64,000 bases of DNA. Source: JBBIQS01 sp037442205. GTDB taxonomy: Bacteria; Myxococcota; Myxococcia; Myxococcales; UBA5297. The notes below the pieces were generated by a model. It was not told where the DNA came from. It searched no databases and saw only the letters and a list, made by a program, of their open reading frames with translations. Made by a program: the position numbers and the translations under genes. The DNA is taken from contig JBBIQS010000012.1 in assembly GCA_037442205.1 (NCBI GenBank), positions 1-64,000 on the forward strand, in the 5' to 3' direction. Position 1 is the first letter of the stretch. The number at the start of each line of letters is the position of its first letter. Positions 8,532 through 16,359 of the stretch are shown here, in pieces.

Positions 8532-8993
8532 ATGGCCGACCCCCGCCGCTTCGAGCTCTTCGCACGCCTGCTGACCGAGCGCTTCGCCGCCCCGCGAATC
8601 TTCGACGTCGCCGGCGGCATGGGGCGGCTCAACCAGGAGCTGACCGCGCTCGGGCGGGCGGCGACGACCTTCGACTCGCGGCACAAGCGGCTCGAGGTGC
8701 GCTACTCCGAGCGTCCGTTCACGCTGGAGGAGCCCTGCGAGTGCGACCTGGTGGTCGGGATGCACCCCGACGGCGCCACCCGGGTGATCATCGAGTACGC
8801 CGCCCGCCACCGGATCCCCTTCGCGGTGGTCCCTTGCTGCGCGGACAATGGGATGTCCTACAAGCCCTGGATGCGCCACCTGGAAGAGCTGGCCCGGGGG
8901 CTGGGGTTTCAGGTTGAGGAGGCGCAGCTGCAGATGCCCGGGCGCTCGCGGGTGATCCTCGGTTTCCCGCCGGTGCCCGCCGGCTCGGTTTGA
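8532..8993 (+). CDS. SAM-dependent methyltransferase-like protein
   Basis: 153 aa. IFDVAGGMGRLNQEL resembles the glycine-rich SAM-binding loop of class I methyltransferases. Later come VVGMHPDGATR and VVPCCADNGMSY; a PCC motif after a GMHPD-like strand also occurs in METTL25-like methyltransferases. It is shorter than a full Rossmann methyltransferase (usually 200 or more residues), so it is either a minimal enzyme or a non-catalytic homolog. AGGAGG ends only one base before the ATG, an unusually short spacing. Substrate unknown. Confidence 0.6.
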   Translation: MADPRRFELFARLLTERFAAPRIFDVAGGMGRLNQELTALGRAATTFDSRHKRLEVRYSERPFTLEEPCECDLVVGMHPDGATRVIIEYAARHRIPFAVVPCCADNGMSYKPWMRHLEELARGLGFQVEEAQLQMPGRSRVILGFPPVPAGSV

Positions 8994-9047
8994 AGGCGCG
9001 GCGGGCGCGGCGAAGCTAAACAAGGGAATTCACCCGGAGGCAGAACA

Positions 9048-9374
9048 ATGAAGCAGGTGACCGAGCGGAACGAGTTGGCGGGCGTGGTGGCGGGCGAGAA
9101 GTCGGTGGTCCTCTACCACGCGACCTGGTGTCCATTCTGTCGGTCGTTTCGCCCCACCTTCGAGAAGCTGACTGCGGGCGCCGGGCTGCAGGTCGTCGAG
9201 GCGGTGCTCGACGACGAGGAGAACCCGATCTGGATCGACCAGAAGATCGAGGTCGTGCCCACGGTGGTCTTCTACGAGAACGGGCGCCCGTCCCGCCGGC
9301 TCGATGGGCGGGCTGGCGTCGGGCTGACCGAGGACGATCTGCGCCAGGCCTTGCGGGCCACGCCCGGGCGCTGA
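9048..9374 (+). CDS. Thioredoxin family protein
   Basis: 108 aa, thioredoxin fold with active site WCPFC (instead of the usual WCGPC) after LYHATW and a cis-Pro loop VVPTVVFYENG. No signal peptide, so cytoplasmic. The CPFC dithiol differs from classical thioredoxin and may shift its redox potential; such variants serve as general or dedicated disulfide reductants. GGAGG sits about nine bases before the ATG. No obvious partner gene is adjacent. Confidence 0.85.
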   Translation: MKQVTERNELAGVVAGEKSVVLYHATWCPFCRSFRPTFEKLTAGAGLQVVEAVLDDEENPIWIDQKIEVVPTVVFYENGRPSRRLDGRAGVGLTEDDLRQALRATPGR

Positions 9375-9533
9375 GCCGGCGCACACCTGCGCGGTCCCCT
9401 GTCGAAGGCCGGGCCGCGCCGCGATTCGTCCTCCGGTTTGTGCGAGCGGGATGCAGGTGCAGACCGCTCGGCATTTCGAGGTATAAGAGCGCGGCCGGCG
9501 GCCAGCCGGCAGGGCAAGTTCCAAGGAGTGCGC

Positions 9534-10091
9534 ATGGCAAGGCGCGGTGACGACGGGGGCGATCGCCCCAAGCGGTCTTGGCGCGAGATCGACAAGGGAC
9601 GCGACAAGGGCGGCTACGCGCGCACGCGCGCGCGCGACGAGCGTGAGCAGGAGCGGATGCAGCGCAGCCCGGGCTACACCCAGTACAAGGCGGCGGTCTC
9701 CAAGCTCTTCGAGGGCGGCGAGATCCCCGAGGGCATGCGCGACAAGCTCGACCCGACCGGCGAGGGCAAGGCCCGCGACGAGATGCTCAAGAAGATCCGC
9801 AAGGCGGCCACCGAGGACCGCAAGGCCTGGGCCGAGGCGGTCAAGGAGTACGTCGAGAAGTACGAGCTGATCGAGGACGCCTACCTGCTGGTGGAGTGGC
9901 TCGATCACCCGCGCGACCGGGTGGTGGACAAGTCGCTGGCCAAGCTGGAGCAGATGGGCGAGGCCGGCGCGCTGAGCGGGCCCAAGGTGCCCAAGTCGCT
10001 CGACCAGCGGCTGCGGGCGCTGGAGCTGACCGGCACCGACCCCGACCTCCAGGCCCGGGCCAAGGCGCTGCGCGCCAAGCTGCGCGGCTAG
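9534..10091 (+). CDS. Conserved-looking hypothetical protein, charged and helical
   Basis: 185 aa, not recognised. The first 50 residues are very basic and polar (MARRGDDGGDRPKR, many Arg/Lys/Asp); the rest is predicted helical with regular charged heptads and a YLLVEWLDHPRDRVVDK segment suggesting a HEAT-like or helical-bundle fold. No signal peptide or membrane helix. AAGGAG lies six bases before the ATG at 9534, deciding the start against an upstream in-frame alternative. The next gene starts 8 bp after its stop, so the two may be co-transcribed. A nucleic-acid-binding role is possible from the basic N-terminus, but this is a guess. Confidence 0.6.
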   Translation: MARRGDDGGDRPKRSWREIDKGRDKGGYARTRARDEREQERMQRSPGYTQYKAAVSKLFEGGEIPEGMRDKLDPTGEGKARDEMLKKIRKAATEDRKAWAEAVKEYVEKYELIEDAYLLVEWLDHPRDRVVDKSLAKLEQMGEAGALSGPKVPKSLDQRLRALELTGTDPDLQARAKALRAKLRG

Positions 10092-10098
10092 GGCTGCG

Positions 10099-10743
10099 AT
10101 GCGCCTGGCTCCCCAGCGGCTGCGCTTCCCGGCGCCGCACGGCTCGCTGGAGGGGCTGCTCCAGCTCCCCGAAACGCCGCGGTTCGCGGCGGTGGTCTGC
10201 CACCCGCACCCGCTCTACGGCGGCACCATGGACAACAACGTGGTCTACCGCGCGGCGCGGGCGCTGGAGGAGGCCGGGGCGGCGGTGCTGCGCTTCAACT
10301 TCCGCGGCGTCGGCGGTTCGACCGGCTCCTACTCGCAGGGCGTGGGCGAGGAGGAGGACGTGCTCAGCGCCCTGGACTTCCTCGCCGGCCGCCATCCCGG
10401 GCTCGAGCTGTGGCTGGCCGGGTTCTCGTTCGGCGCCCGGGTCGGGCTGGCGGTGGGGGCGCGCGACCCGCGGGTGAAGAAGCTGCTCGGGATCGGGCTG
10501 CCGCTGACCATCTTCGACTTCCCGTTCCTCGCCAGTAGCCCGAAGCCCAAGGCCTTCGTCCAGGGCGAGCACGACGAGTTCGGCGCCGCCGAGCCGGTGC
10601 GGGCCCTGGTCGCCAGGATGCCGGAGCCGATGAGCCTCGAGGTCGTCCCCGCGGCCAGCCACCTCTTCCCCGGCAAGCTGCGCGAGCTGGAGGCCGCCCT
10701 GCAGCGCGCGGTGGCCTTCCTCGATCGGCAGCCGGCGACGTAG
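10099..10743 (+). CDS. Alpha/beta hydrolase
   Basis: 214 aa. Typical small dienelactone-hydrolase-like alpha/beta hydrolase: VVCHPHPLYGGTMDNNVV near the N-terminus, RFNFRGVGGS, nucleophile elbow GFSFGA, acid region VQGEHDEF, and catalytic His in AASHLFPG. The HPHPxxGG...NNVV signature marks a common bacterial subfamily whose substrates are undefined. Cytoplasmic by lack of a signal. It follows the previous gene by 8 bp. Confidence 0.8.
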   Translation: MRLAPQRLRFPAPHGSLEGLLQLPETPRFAAVVCHPHPLYGGTMDNNVVYRAARALEEAGAAVLRFNFRGVGGSTGSYSQGVGEEEDVLSALDFLAGRHPGLELWLAGFSFGARVGLAVGARDPRVKKLLGIGLPLTIFDFPFLASSPKPKAFVQGEHDEFGAAEPVRALVARMPEPMSLEVVPAASHLFPGKLRELEAALQRAVAFLDRQPAT

Positions 10744-10759
10744 CGCTCAGCGCTGAGCG
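10744..10759. other. Perfect 16-bp palindrome across a convergent gene junction
   Basis: CGCTCAGCGCTGAGCG is perfectly self-complementary. It begins right after the hydrolase stop and covers the stop codon of the convergent gene, which is only 3 bp away. It could help terminate both transcripts, but lacks T tracts and has no loop in its perfect form. Confidence 0.45.
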
Positions 10760-11535
10760 AGCAGGGTGCGCACCACCGCCCTGACGATGGGAGCGATCCG
10801 CTCGGAGTCGCCGGCGAGCAGCGGCTCCTTCTCGTCGAGCTTGGCCTCTTCGAGGGCTTCGGTCAGATAGCTCTCCAGCGCGGGCTCCAGCTTCTCCGGC
10901 GAGGGGCGCGACGACTCGAGCTCGGACATCAACACCGGCCGGAACTTCTTCTCGGAAAACGCCAGCTCGAGGATGGCCCACAGCTCGAAGCTCAAGGTAT
11001 CGGCATTCTCCAGCGCCACGTCGGGCGTCCCCGCCTCCTGCCGCACCCACTCCGAGAGCTCGGGCTGGGTGTTCTCGTAGCGGTGCATCAGCCGCTCCAT
11101 CTCCCGCTGCGGGAGATCGGCCAGATAGCGCCAGGCGCCCTCGACGAACTCCTCGGTCACCGGTCCTTCGGCGATGGCCGCCGGCTTGGGCGCCACCTCG
11201 CGCTTCTCCTCGGCGTGCCGCGAAGGACCCGCGTGCTGGGTAGGCTCGACCGGCCCGCCCGCGGCCAGCCGATCCCAGAGCCCGAAGAGATTGGCGTACA
11301 GGCGCATCGCCAGATCGGGCGCCGGGAAGTGAGGCTCGCCTGCGAAGAGGGAGGGGAAGGCCTGGGCCGCGGGCACTTTTTGCGCCTGGGCCTGGCGCAG
11401 CTGTTCCTTCACCTCAGCAACCTCAAGCTCCGACCCGGCCACCGCCAGCAGCTCGCCGAGGACGGCCTCGCCCTCGTAGTGGTGGGGCACCGCCGAATGC
11501 GCGTGCTCCTTGGACCCTGCCCTCTTCTTACCCAT
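10747..11535 (-). CDS. Hypothetical protein
   Basis: 262 aa, not recognised. It has a basic N-terminus (MGKKRAGSK), a helical region to about residue 110, a Pro/Glu-rich linker (EEKREVAPKP) and a helical C-terminal domain rich in Glu and Leu. No signal peptide, membrane helix or cysteine motif. GGAGG lies eight bases before the ATG at 11535, which is inside the alternative TTG reading, so 11535 is the start. Convergent with the hydrolase. Confidence 0.6.
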   Translation of the reverse strand: MGKKRAGSKEHAHSAVPHHYEGEAVLGELLAVAGSELEVAEVKEQLRQAQAQKVPAAQAFPSLFAGEPHFPAPDLAMRLYANLFGLWDRLAAGGPVEPTQHAGPSRHAEEKREVAPKPAAIAEGPVTEEFVEGAWRYLADLPQREMERLMHRYENTQPELSEWVRQEAGTPDVALENADTLSFELWAILELAFSEKKFRPVLMSELESSRPSPEKLEPALESYLTEALEEAKLDEKEPLLAGDSERIAPIVRAVVRTLLAQR

Positions 11536-11742
11536 CGCTCTTGCCTCCAACCGTCCGAGTGGCTGCCGCGCCGTGTTCCTAGCCCAGAGACTGGTGCTTG
11601 GCCAGCGGGCAATCCTCAGGGAAGAGGCCCCGCCCCCAGCAGACTAGGTTCGGGCTTCGACCTTGCGCCTGCCCGGCAGTCCCGCGCATCATCCGTGGCA
11701 CTGGCACGCGGCTGTCGTGCCGAGGCATCGACCGGAGTCTGA

Positions 11743-12696
11743 ATGCGCCCCAAGTTCCAGCGTTTACGATGGCTCGCCGCCGTCGCCGTTCTGCTCACCG
11801 GGATGGCCTCCTCGGCGTGGGGCGCCAGCCCGAAGAAGACCCGCGTCGCGGTGCTGGACGTGAAGTGCAGCGGCGGAGTCGACCTCAAGGCGGTGGAGGG
11901 GCTGTCGTCGCTCATTTCCTCGGAGGCCGCCGGCCGCCGGGACCTGCAGGTGACCAACGGCGCCGACCTCAGTGCCGCCCTCGGCTTCGACCGCCAGAAG
12001 AGGATGCTCGGCTGCTCGGACACCAGCTGCCTGGCGGAGATCGCCGGGGCGCTGGGAGTCGACTTCCTGCTGTACTCGGAGGTGAGCAAGGTCGGGAAGA
12101 CCTTCCTGCTGTCGATGTCGCTGCTCGATGCCGCCAGCGCCAAGGCCCGCGGGCGGCTGACCCGCAAGGCGACCTCGCTCGACGCCCTGATCGATCTCGC
12201 CGCCGCCTCGACCCTCGAATTGCTCAAGGAAATCCCGGTCGCCGCTGCTCCGCCCGCGGCCGTGGCGTCCGCTGCCGCGCCTCCCTCCCCGCAACCGCCC
12301 GCGCTGACCACGGCCCCGGTTCAGGCGCCGCCACCCGAAGCCGCGCCGGCGGTCACCGCCGCGGCTTTGTCGAGCTCCCGCGGGACCTGGGCCTGGGCCA
12401 CCGGGGTTGGAGGCGGGGCGCTGCTCGCCGGGGGCGCGGTGCTCGGAGTGCTGGCGCTGAGGAAGCTGGACGAGGAGAAGCTGGCCGGCCAGGAGGGCCG
12501 GCTCGACGACTACAGCCGCGCCAAGTCCTCGGCGCAGACCCTCGGGCGCGCCGGCGACATCCTGGGGGCAGTCGGCCTGGTCGGCCTGGGCACCGGGATC
12601 TACTTGGGGCTGACTGGCGACGCTCAACCGCCGCTGTCGCTGCAGTTGGTCCCGTCCCGCGGCGGCGCCCTCGCCAGCGTTCAAGGAGCCTTCTAG
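11743..12696 (+). CDS. Exported CsgG/TolB-N-like protein with C-terminal membrane segments
   Basis: 317 aa. Signal peptide ending near SSAWGA (about 28). Residues 32-165 have the pattern of TolB-N/CsgG-like envelope proteins: RVAVLDVKCSGG, ISSEAAGRRDLQV, a GCSDTSCLAEIAGALGVDFLL block and SMSLLDAASAKARGRLTR. Then comes a Pro/Ala linker (170-210), a hydrophobic segment (about 222-242), a charged helix and a second hydrophobic segment (about 285). Likely an envelope protein with a periplasmic domain. GGAG precedes the ATG. Its stop codon is directly followed by the ATG of the next gene, so the two are translationally linked. Confidence 0.65.
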   Translation: MRPKFQRLRWLAAVAVLLTGMASSAWGASPKKTRVAVLDVKCSGGVDLKAVEGLSSLISSEAAGRRDLQVTNGADLSAALGFDRQKRMLGCSDTSCLAEIAGALGVDFLLYSEVSKVGKTFLLSMSLLDAASAKARGRLTRKATSLDALIDLAAASTLELLKEIPVAAAPPAAVASAAAPPSPQPPALTTAPVQAPPPEAAPAVTAAALSSSRGTWAWATGVGGGALLAGGAVLGVLALRKLDEEKLAGQEGRLDDYSRAKSSAQTLGRAGDILGAVGLVGLGTGIYLGLTGDAQPPLSLQLVPSRGGALASVQGAF

Positions 12697-14958
12697 ATGA
12701 ATCGCCTGCTCGCGAGCCTGGTCGCCGGCCTGATGGGAAGCGGCTGCTTCCTGCTGGTCGACGCCGAGCGCGTTCCCTTCCTCGCTGCCGACGCCGGGAG
12801 CGAGGCCGGGAGCGATGGTGGCGTTGACGCCGGCCCGGTCGACCCCTGCCACGACGGCCAGCGCAACGGCACCGAGACCGACGTCGACTGCGGCGGAGAT
12901 AGCTGCTCGCCCTGCCGGCGCGGACTCAATTGTCTCCTCGACACCGATTGCCGCACCAAGGACTGCACCAACAACGGCACCTCGCTGTATTGCGCCGCGG
13001 CCGCCCACTGCGGGAACGGGCTCCTCGATCCAACTGAGACCGACGTGGATTGCGGCGGCCCCGAATGCCTGGGGTGCCCGGCGGACAAATCCTGCGTCGA
13101 CAGCGGCGACTGCGCGGACGGCCGCGCCTGCGTGGGGCCGGATTCCGCCAAGGTATGCGGGTGCCTGGCCGGGGAAGGCGCTTGCGACCCGAGCGACCCG
13201 ACGAGGATGAGCACCTGTCAGCCCATTGCCGGGCAGTGGGTCAGCTCGTCCTGCGCCGTCCCGACGATCTGTCGTTCCGGCGTTCCGACGCCAACGAGCG
13301 CCGACTGCTTCGACTTCTGTGGCGAGGCGGCGCGCGAGGCCCGCTCCGATGGCTGCGAGTTCTGGGCGGTGCCGCTGCCCAACAGCAAGCTGCCGGCGGG
13401 CTTCGTCGGAGACGCGGCGACCCCCGGGCAGTTCGCGGTGGTGCTCGTCAATCCGAATCCGTTTCTCGTCGGGGTGCAGGTGAAGTGGCTCGACGCCGGC
13501 CGCGCCGAGGTGGACGCCCCCAGCGACCCGGCCAGCCCGCTGTTCATCCCCGCGGCCGCCGCCATTCCCGGCAAGCTCGTCGTCCGGCTGCCGTCGGTCG
13601 GGCCGAGCGGATCCATCCCCAGCTACCGCCTCGCCGCCAGCGCGCCGGTCACCGCCTACCAGTTCTCCCCGGTCCAGAAAGACAGCGCCGGCGTCGGCGC
13701 CAACGTCGCCGGGTCAACCCAGCTGCTGCCGCACCACGCCTTGGGCAAGGGCTACGTCGCCGCCTCGCTGCCGCACCAGACGCTCACGAACAATTCGACC
13801 TGCGCCTCTGGCACTTCCTGCACCAACGGATTCGTCTGTGACACCTCCGCCAACAAATGCGTGAAGAGGGCACCCGGCTTCGTGACGATCGTGGCGGTCG
13901 AGCCTGGCAACACTGCCGTCGACGTCAAGCTGGCGGCTCAGGTGCAGGCCGGCCTGGGCTGCGCGAACGCGTCCGCGGGCGCCACCTGTCAGCTCACGCT
14001 GGCCCAGCACGACGTCGTGCAGCTTGTCACGTCCGAGAACGGCTACTCGGTAGTCGACACCGCAACCGTCGCTGGCGTCGACATCCGCACCTTCCCCAAT
14101 GTCGACCTGACCGGAACGCTCGTCGCCGCCAGCCAGCCGGTGGCGGTCTTCAGCGGCTCCGATTGGTCGCATTTTCCCGGCACGATGAACCAGCGCGACC
14201 ACGCCGAGGAGCAGCTGCCCCCCTACGAAGCCTGGGGCAGGACGTTCGTCGCCGCGCACGTGCAGTCGTCTCAGGGTCCGAGCTCCAACCTCCTGGTCAG
14301 CAAGGACCGCTGGCGCGTCATCGCCGGCTGTGGCCCGGCGAGCTGCGTCAGTGGCACCGACATCCACGTCTACGAGTCTTTCGGCACCACGGTGACCGAG
14401 GTCAATGGCGCGGCAACTCCCTGGAAGATCCCGGCCGTCAACGCGAGCCCGGGGATTCGCTTCCTCGAGCTGGAGGCCACCGGCGACTTCACCCTGGAGG
14501 CGTCCCAGCCGGTGCTCCTCGCCCACTACCTCCCGAGCGGCGCGCTCAACGATCCGGTTGCGGCGGGTTCCTGGGGGCTTGGCGTCGGCCCCTCGCTCAG
14601 CTTCGTCGCGCCCATCGATTCCTGGGCCAAGGCGGCAGCGGTGGCGCCCTCGATCGGCGGCGAGGCCTGGATCATCGCCGCGCTCCAGGGGGACTCCAGC
14701 ACGCTCTCCCTCAATGGCTCCAAGCTGACTTCGCAGCAGCCGGCGACCACTGCGCCGGGGATCGGGGCTGGCCCGAGCTACCAGGTCCTCCGGGTCAGGG
14801 TCACGGACGCCGCGCTGCTCACCGCCACTGCGCCCTTCCAGGCCACGCTCTTCGTCGACAACGCGATGTCGACCAGCCTGACCAGCGCCGGCAGCGCGAC
14901 CTTCAAGCAGGACACCAGCCGCGCCCTCCCCGGCGACCTGACGCCGCCGTCGCCCTAG
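12697..14958 (+). CDS. Cys-rich lipoprotein with IgGFc-binding-like domain
   Basis: 753 aa. The N-terminus LVAGLMGSGC suggests a lipoprotein. Residues 45-160 are Cys/Asp-rich repeats (NGTETDVDCGG, PTETDVDCGG and CVDSGDC) common in myxobacterial surface proteins. Residues from about 220 to the end resemble the IgGFc-binding family found in many myxobacterial exported proteins: beta-rich, with AYQFSPVQKD, LLPHHALGKGYVAAS and repeated PVAVFSGSDW-like strands. It begins immediately after the preceding stop codon with no gap. The ligand is unknown; the name reflects homology to mucin-associated proteins and does not imply antibody binding. Confidence 0.75.
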   Translation: MNRLLASLVAGLMGSGCFLLVDAERVPFLAADAGSEAGSDGGVDAGPVDPCHDGQRNGTETDVDCGGDSCSPCRRGLNCLLDTDCRTKDCTNNGTSLYCAAAAHCGNGLLDPTETDVDCGGPECLGCPADKSCVDSGDCADGRACVGPDSAKVCGCLAGEGACDPSDPTRMSTCQPIAGQWVSSSCAVPTICRSGVPTPTSADCFDFCGEAAREARSDGCEFWAVPLPNSKLPAGFVGDAATPGQFAVVLVNPNPFLVGVQVKWLDAGRAEVDAPSDPASPLFIPAAAAIPGKLVVRLPSVGPSGSIPSYRLAASAPVTAYQFSPVQKDSAGVGANVAGSTQLLPHHALGKGYVAASLPHQTLTNNSTCASGTSCTNGFVCDTSANKCVKRAPGFVTIVAVEPGNTAVDVKLAAQVQAGLGCANASAGATCQLTLAQHDVVQLVTSENGYSVVDTATVAGVDIRTFPNVDLTGTLVAASQPVAVFSGSDWSHFPGTMNQRDHAEEQLPPYEAWGRTFVAAHVQSSQGPSSNLLVSKDRWRVIAGCGPASCVSGTDIHVYESFGTTVTEVNGAATPWKIPAVNASPGIRFLELEATGDFTLEASQPVLLAHYLPSGALNDPVAAGSWGLGVGPSLSFVAPIDSWAKAAAVAPSIGGEAWIIAALQGDSSTLSLNGSKLTSQQPATTAPGIGAGPSYQVLRVRVTDAALLTATAPFQATLFVDNAMSTSLTSAGSATFKQDTSRALPGDLTPPSP

Positions 14959-14971
14959 CCCCGAGCCTTGC

Positions 14972-16300
14972 TCAGGTCCCGGCGACCTGGGCGCCCTCGA
15001 AGACCAGCGTCGGCACCTTGATCGACGAGTAGGGATAGGGGTCGTTGCCCACCGCGGCGAGCTTCTTCCACAGCTCGAGGTGGTTGCCGGACAGGTTCAT
15101 CTCGGCGAAGGGCTCGACCAGCTTGCCCCCAGCGATGCGGAAGCCCTGGATGCCCAGCGAGAAGTCGCCGGTGGTGCCGTTGGAGTTGCCGCCTAGGAAG
15201 CCGGTCACCAGCAGCCCGTCGCCGATCTCCTTGAGCAGCTCGGCCTGGCTCTTCGAGCCCATCTTCCAGACCAGGTTGCTGGGGCCGGCGGTGGTCGGGG
15301 CCATCGCCAGCTTGCGGCCGTAGTAGTTGTCGACGAAGTAGGTCTTGAGCACGCCGCCCTCGAAGACGGTCATCTTCCGGGCGGCCATCCCCTCGCTGTC
15401 GAACAGGCGCGAGCCGAAGCCCTTGGGCAGGTGTGGGTCGTCGGCGATGTCGAGCAGCGGGCTGCCGATGGCGGTGTGGAGCTTGCCCTCGAACATCGAG
15501 CGCTTCTGCTGCAGCGCCGAGGCCGACATCGGGCCCAGCAGGTAGCTGAGCAGCCGGCCGGCGGCGCGGTTGTCGATGGCCAGGGTGCACTCGCCGGAGG
15601 CCAGCTTCTGCGAGCCGATGCGCGACAGGGCGCGCTCGGCGGAGCGCCGCCCGGTCTCGGCCGCCGGGGGCAGCTCCGACCAGAAGCGGGCGCTGGCGCT
15701 GTCCGACTCCTCCGGGCGGCGGCCGTCGGGGTCCTTCACCGACACCGAGGAGAACTGGCCGTACATGGTGGTGCGCCGGGTGCCCTCGAAGCCGTTGCTG
15801 TGGACCCGGAAGCTCTCGCCCTGGCCGTCGGAGATGCCGGTGCTCACCGACACGATGTGCTCGGCGCCCTTGGCGGAGCGCGCGGCCTCCTCCAGCTGTT
15901 GAGCGCGGGCCCGCCGCGCCTGGGCCTCGAGCTCGAGATAGTGCGGATCCTCGAGCTGCAGATCGATCTGGGCCTGGCCCTGGTAGAGCTTGGGATCGGG
16001 CAGGGCGCGGTGCGGGTCCTTGGAGAGGACCTTGGCCATGGCGATGGCGTTGTCGATGAAGGACTCGACCGCCTCCGGCCGCAGGTCGGAGGTGCCGACC
16101 GCGCTGTAGCGGTTCTGCACGTAGAGCTGCAGCGACAGGCCGCGGCTGGTGGCGTCGCTGACGCGCTCGACCCTGCCGTCGCGCCACTCGACGCTGACCT
16201 CGCGGGAGGTGGCCGCCACCGCCGCCACCTCGTCGGCGCCCTTCTTCTTGGCCACCTCGACCGCGTGGCGGGCAATCTGGAGCATCTCAGGGGTGCTCAT
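14972..16300 (-). CDS. pmbA: PmbA/TldE metalloprotease-complex subunit
   Basis: 442 aa. TldE family: an N-terminal mixed alpha/beta domain and a C-terminal domain with the GGNSNGTTGDFSLGIQGFRI-type signature and GNDPYPYSSIKVPTLVFEGAQVAG end. In other bacteria TldE partners TldD in a heterodimeric zinc protease that cleaves unfolded or modified peptides; TldE itself carries no HExxxH. It lies 59 bp downstream of tldD on the same strand. No export signal is visible, unlike the partner. Confidence 0.9.
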   Translation of the reverse strand: MSTPEMLQIARHAVEVAKKKGADEVAAVAATSREVSVEWRDGRVERVSDATSRGLSLQLYVQNRYSAVGTSDLRPEAVESFIDNAIAMAKVLSKDPHRALPDPKLYQGQAQIDLQLEDPHYLELEAQARRARAQQLEEAARSAKGAEHIVSVSTGISDGQGESFRVHSNGFEGTRRTTMYGQFSSVSVKDPDGRRPEESDSASARFWSELPPAAETGRRSAERALSRIGSQKLASGECTLAIDNRAAGRLLSYLLGPMSASALQQKRSMFEGKLHTAIGSPLLDIADDPHLPKGFGSRLFDSEGMAARKMTVFEGGVLKTYFVDNYYGRKLAMAPTTAGPSNLVWKMGSKSQAELLKEIGDGLLVTGFLGGNSNGTTGDFSLGIQGFRIAGGKLVEPFAEMNLSGNHLELWKKLAAVGNDPYPYSSIKVPTLVFEGAQVAGT

Positions 16301-16359
16301 GTCTGTTCTCGTCCTCTAGAGAATGGGGATCGGAAGGATGGAAGGATGCGGCGCGCTGG

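Noticed and set aside
8990..9022. Sigma-70-type promoter TTGAAG...TAAACA before the thioredoxin gene
   Set aside because: The spacer is 21 bp, too long for a normal promoter; not listed.
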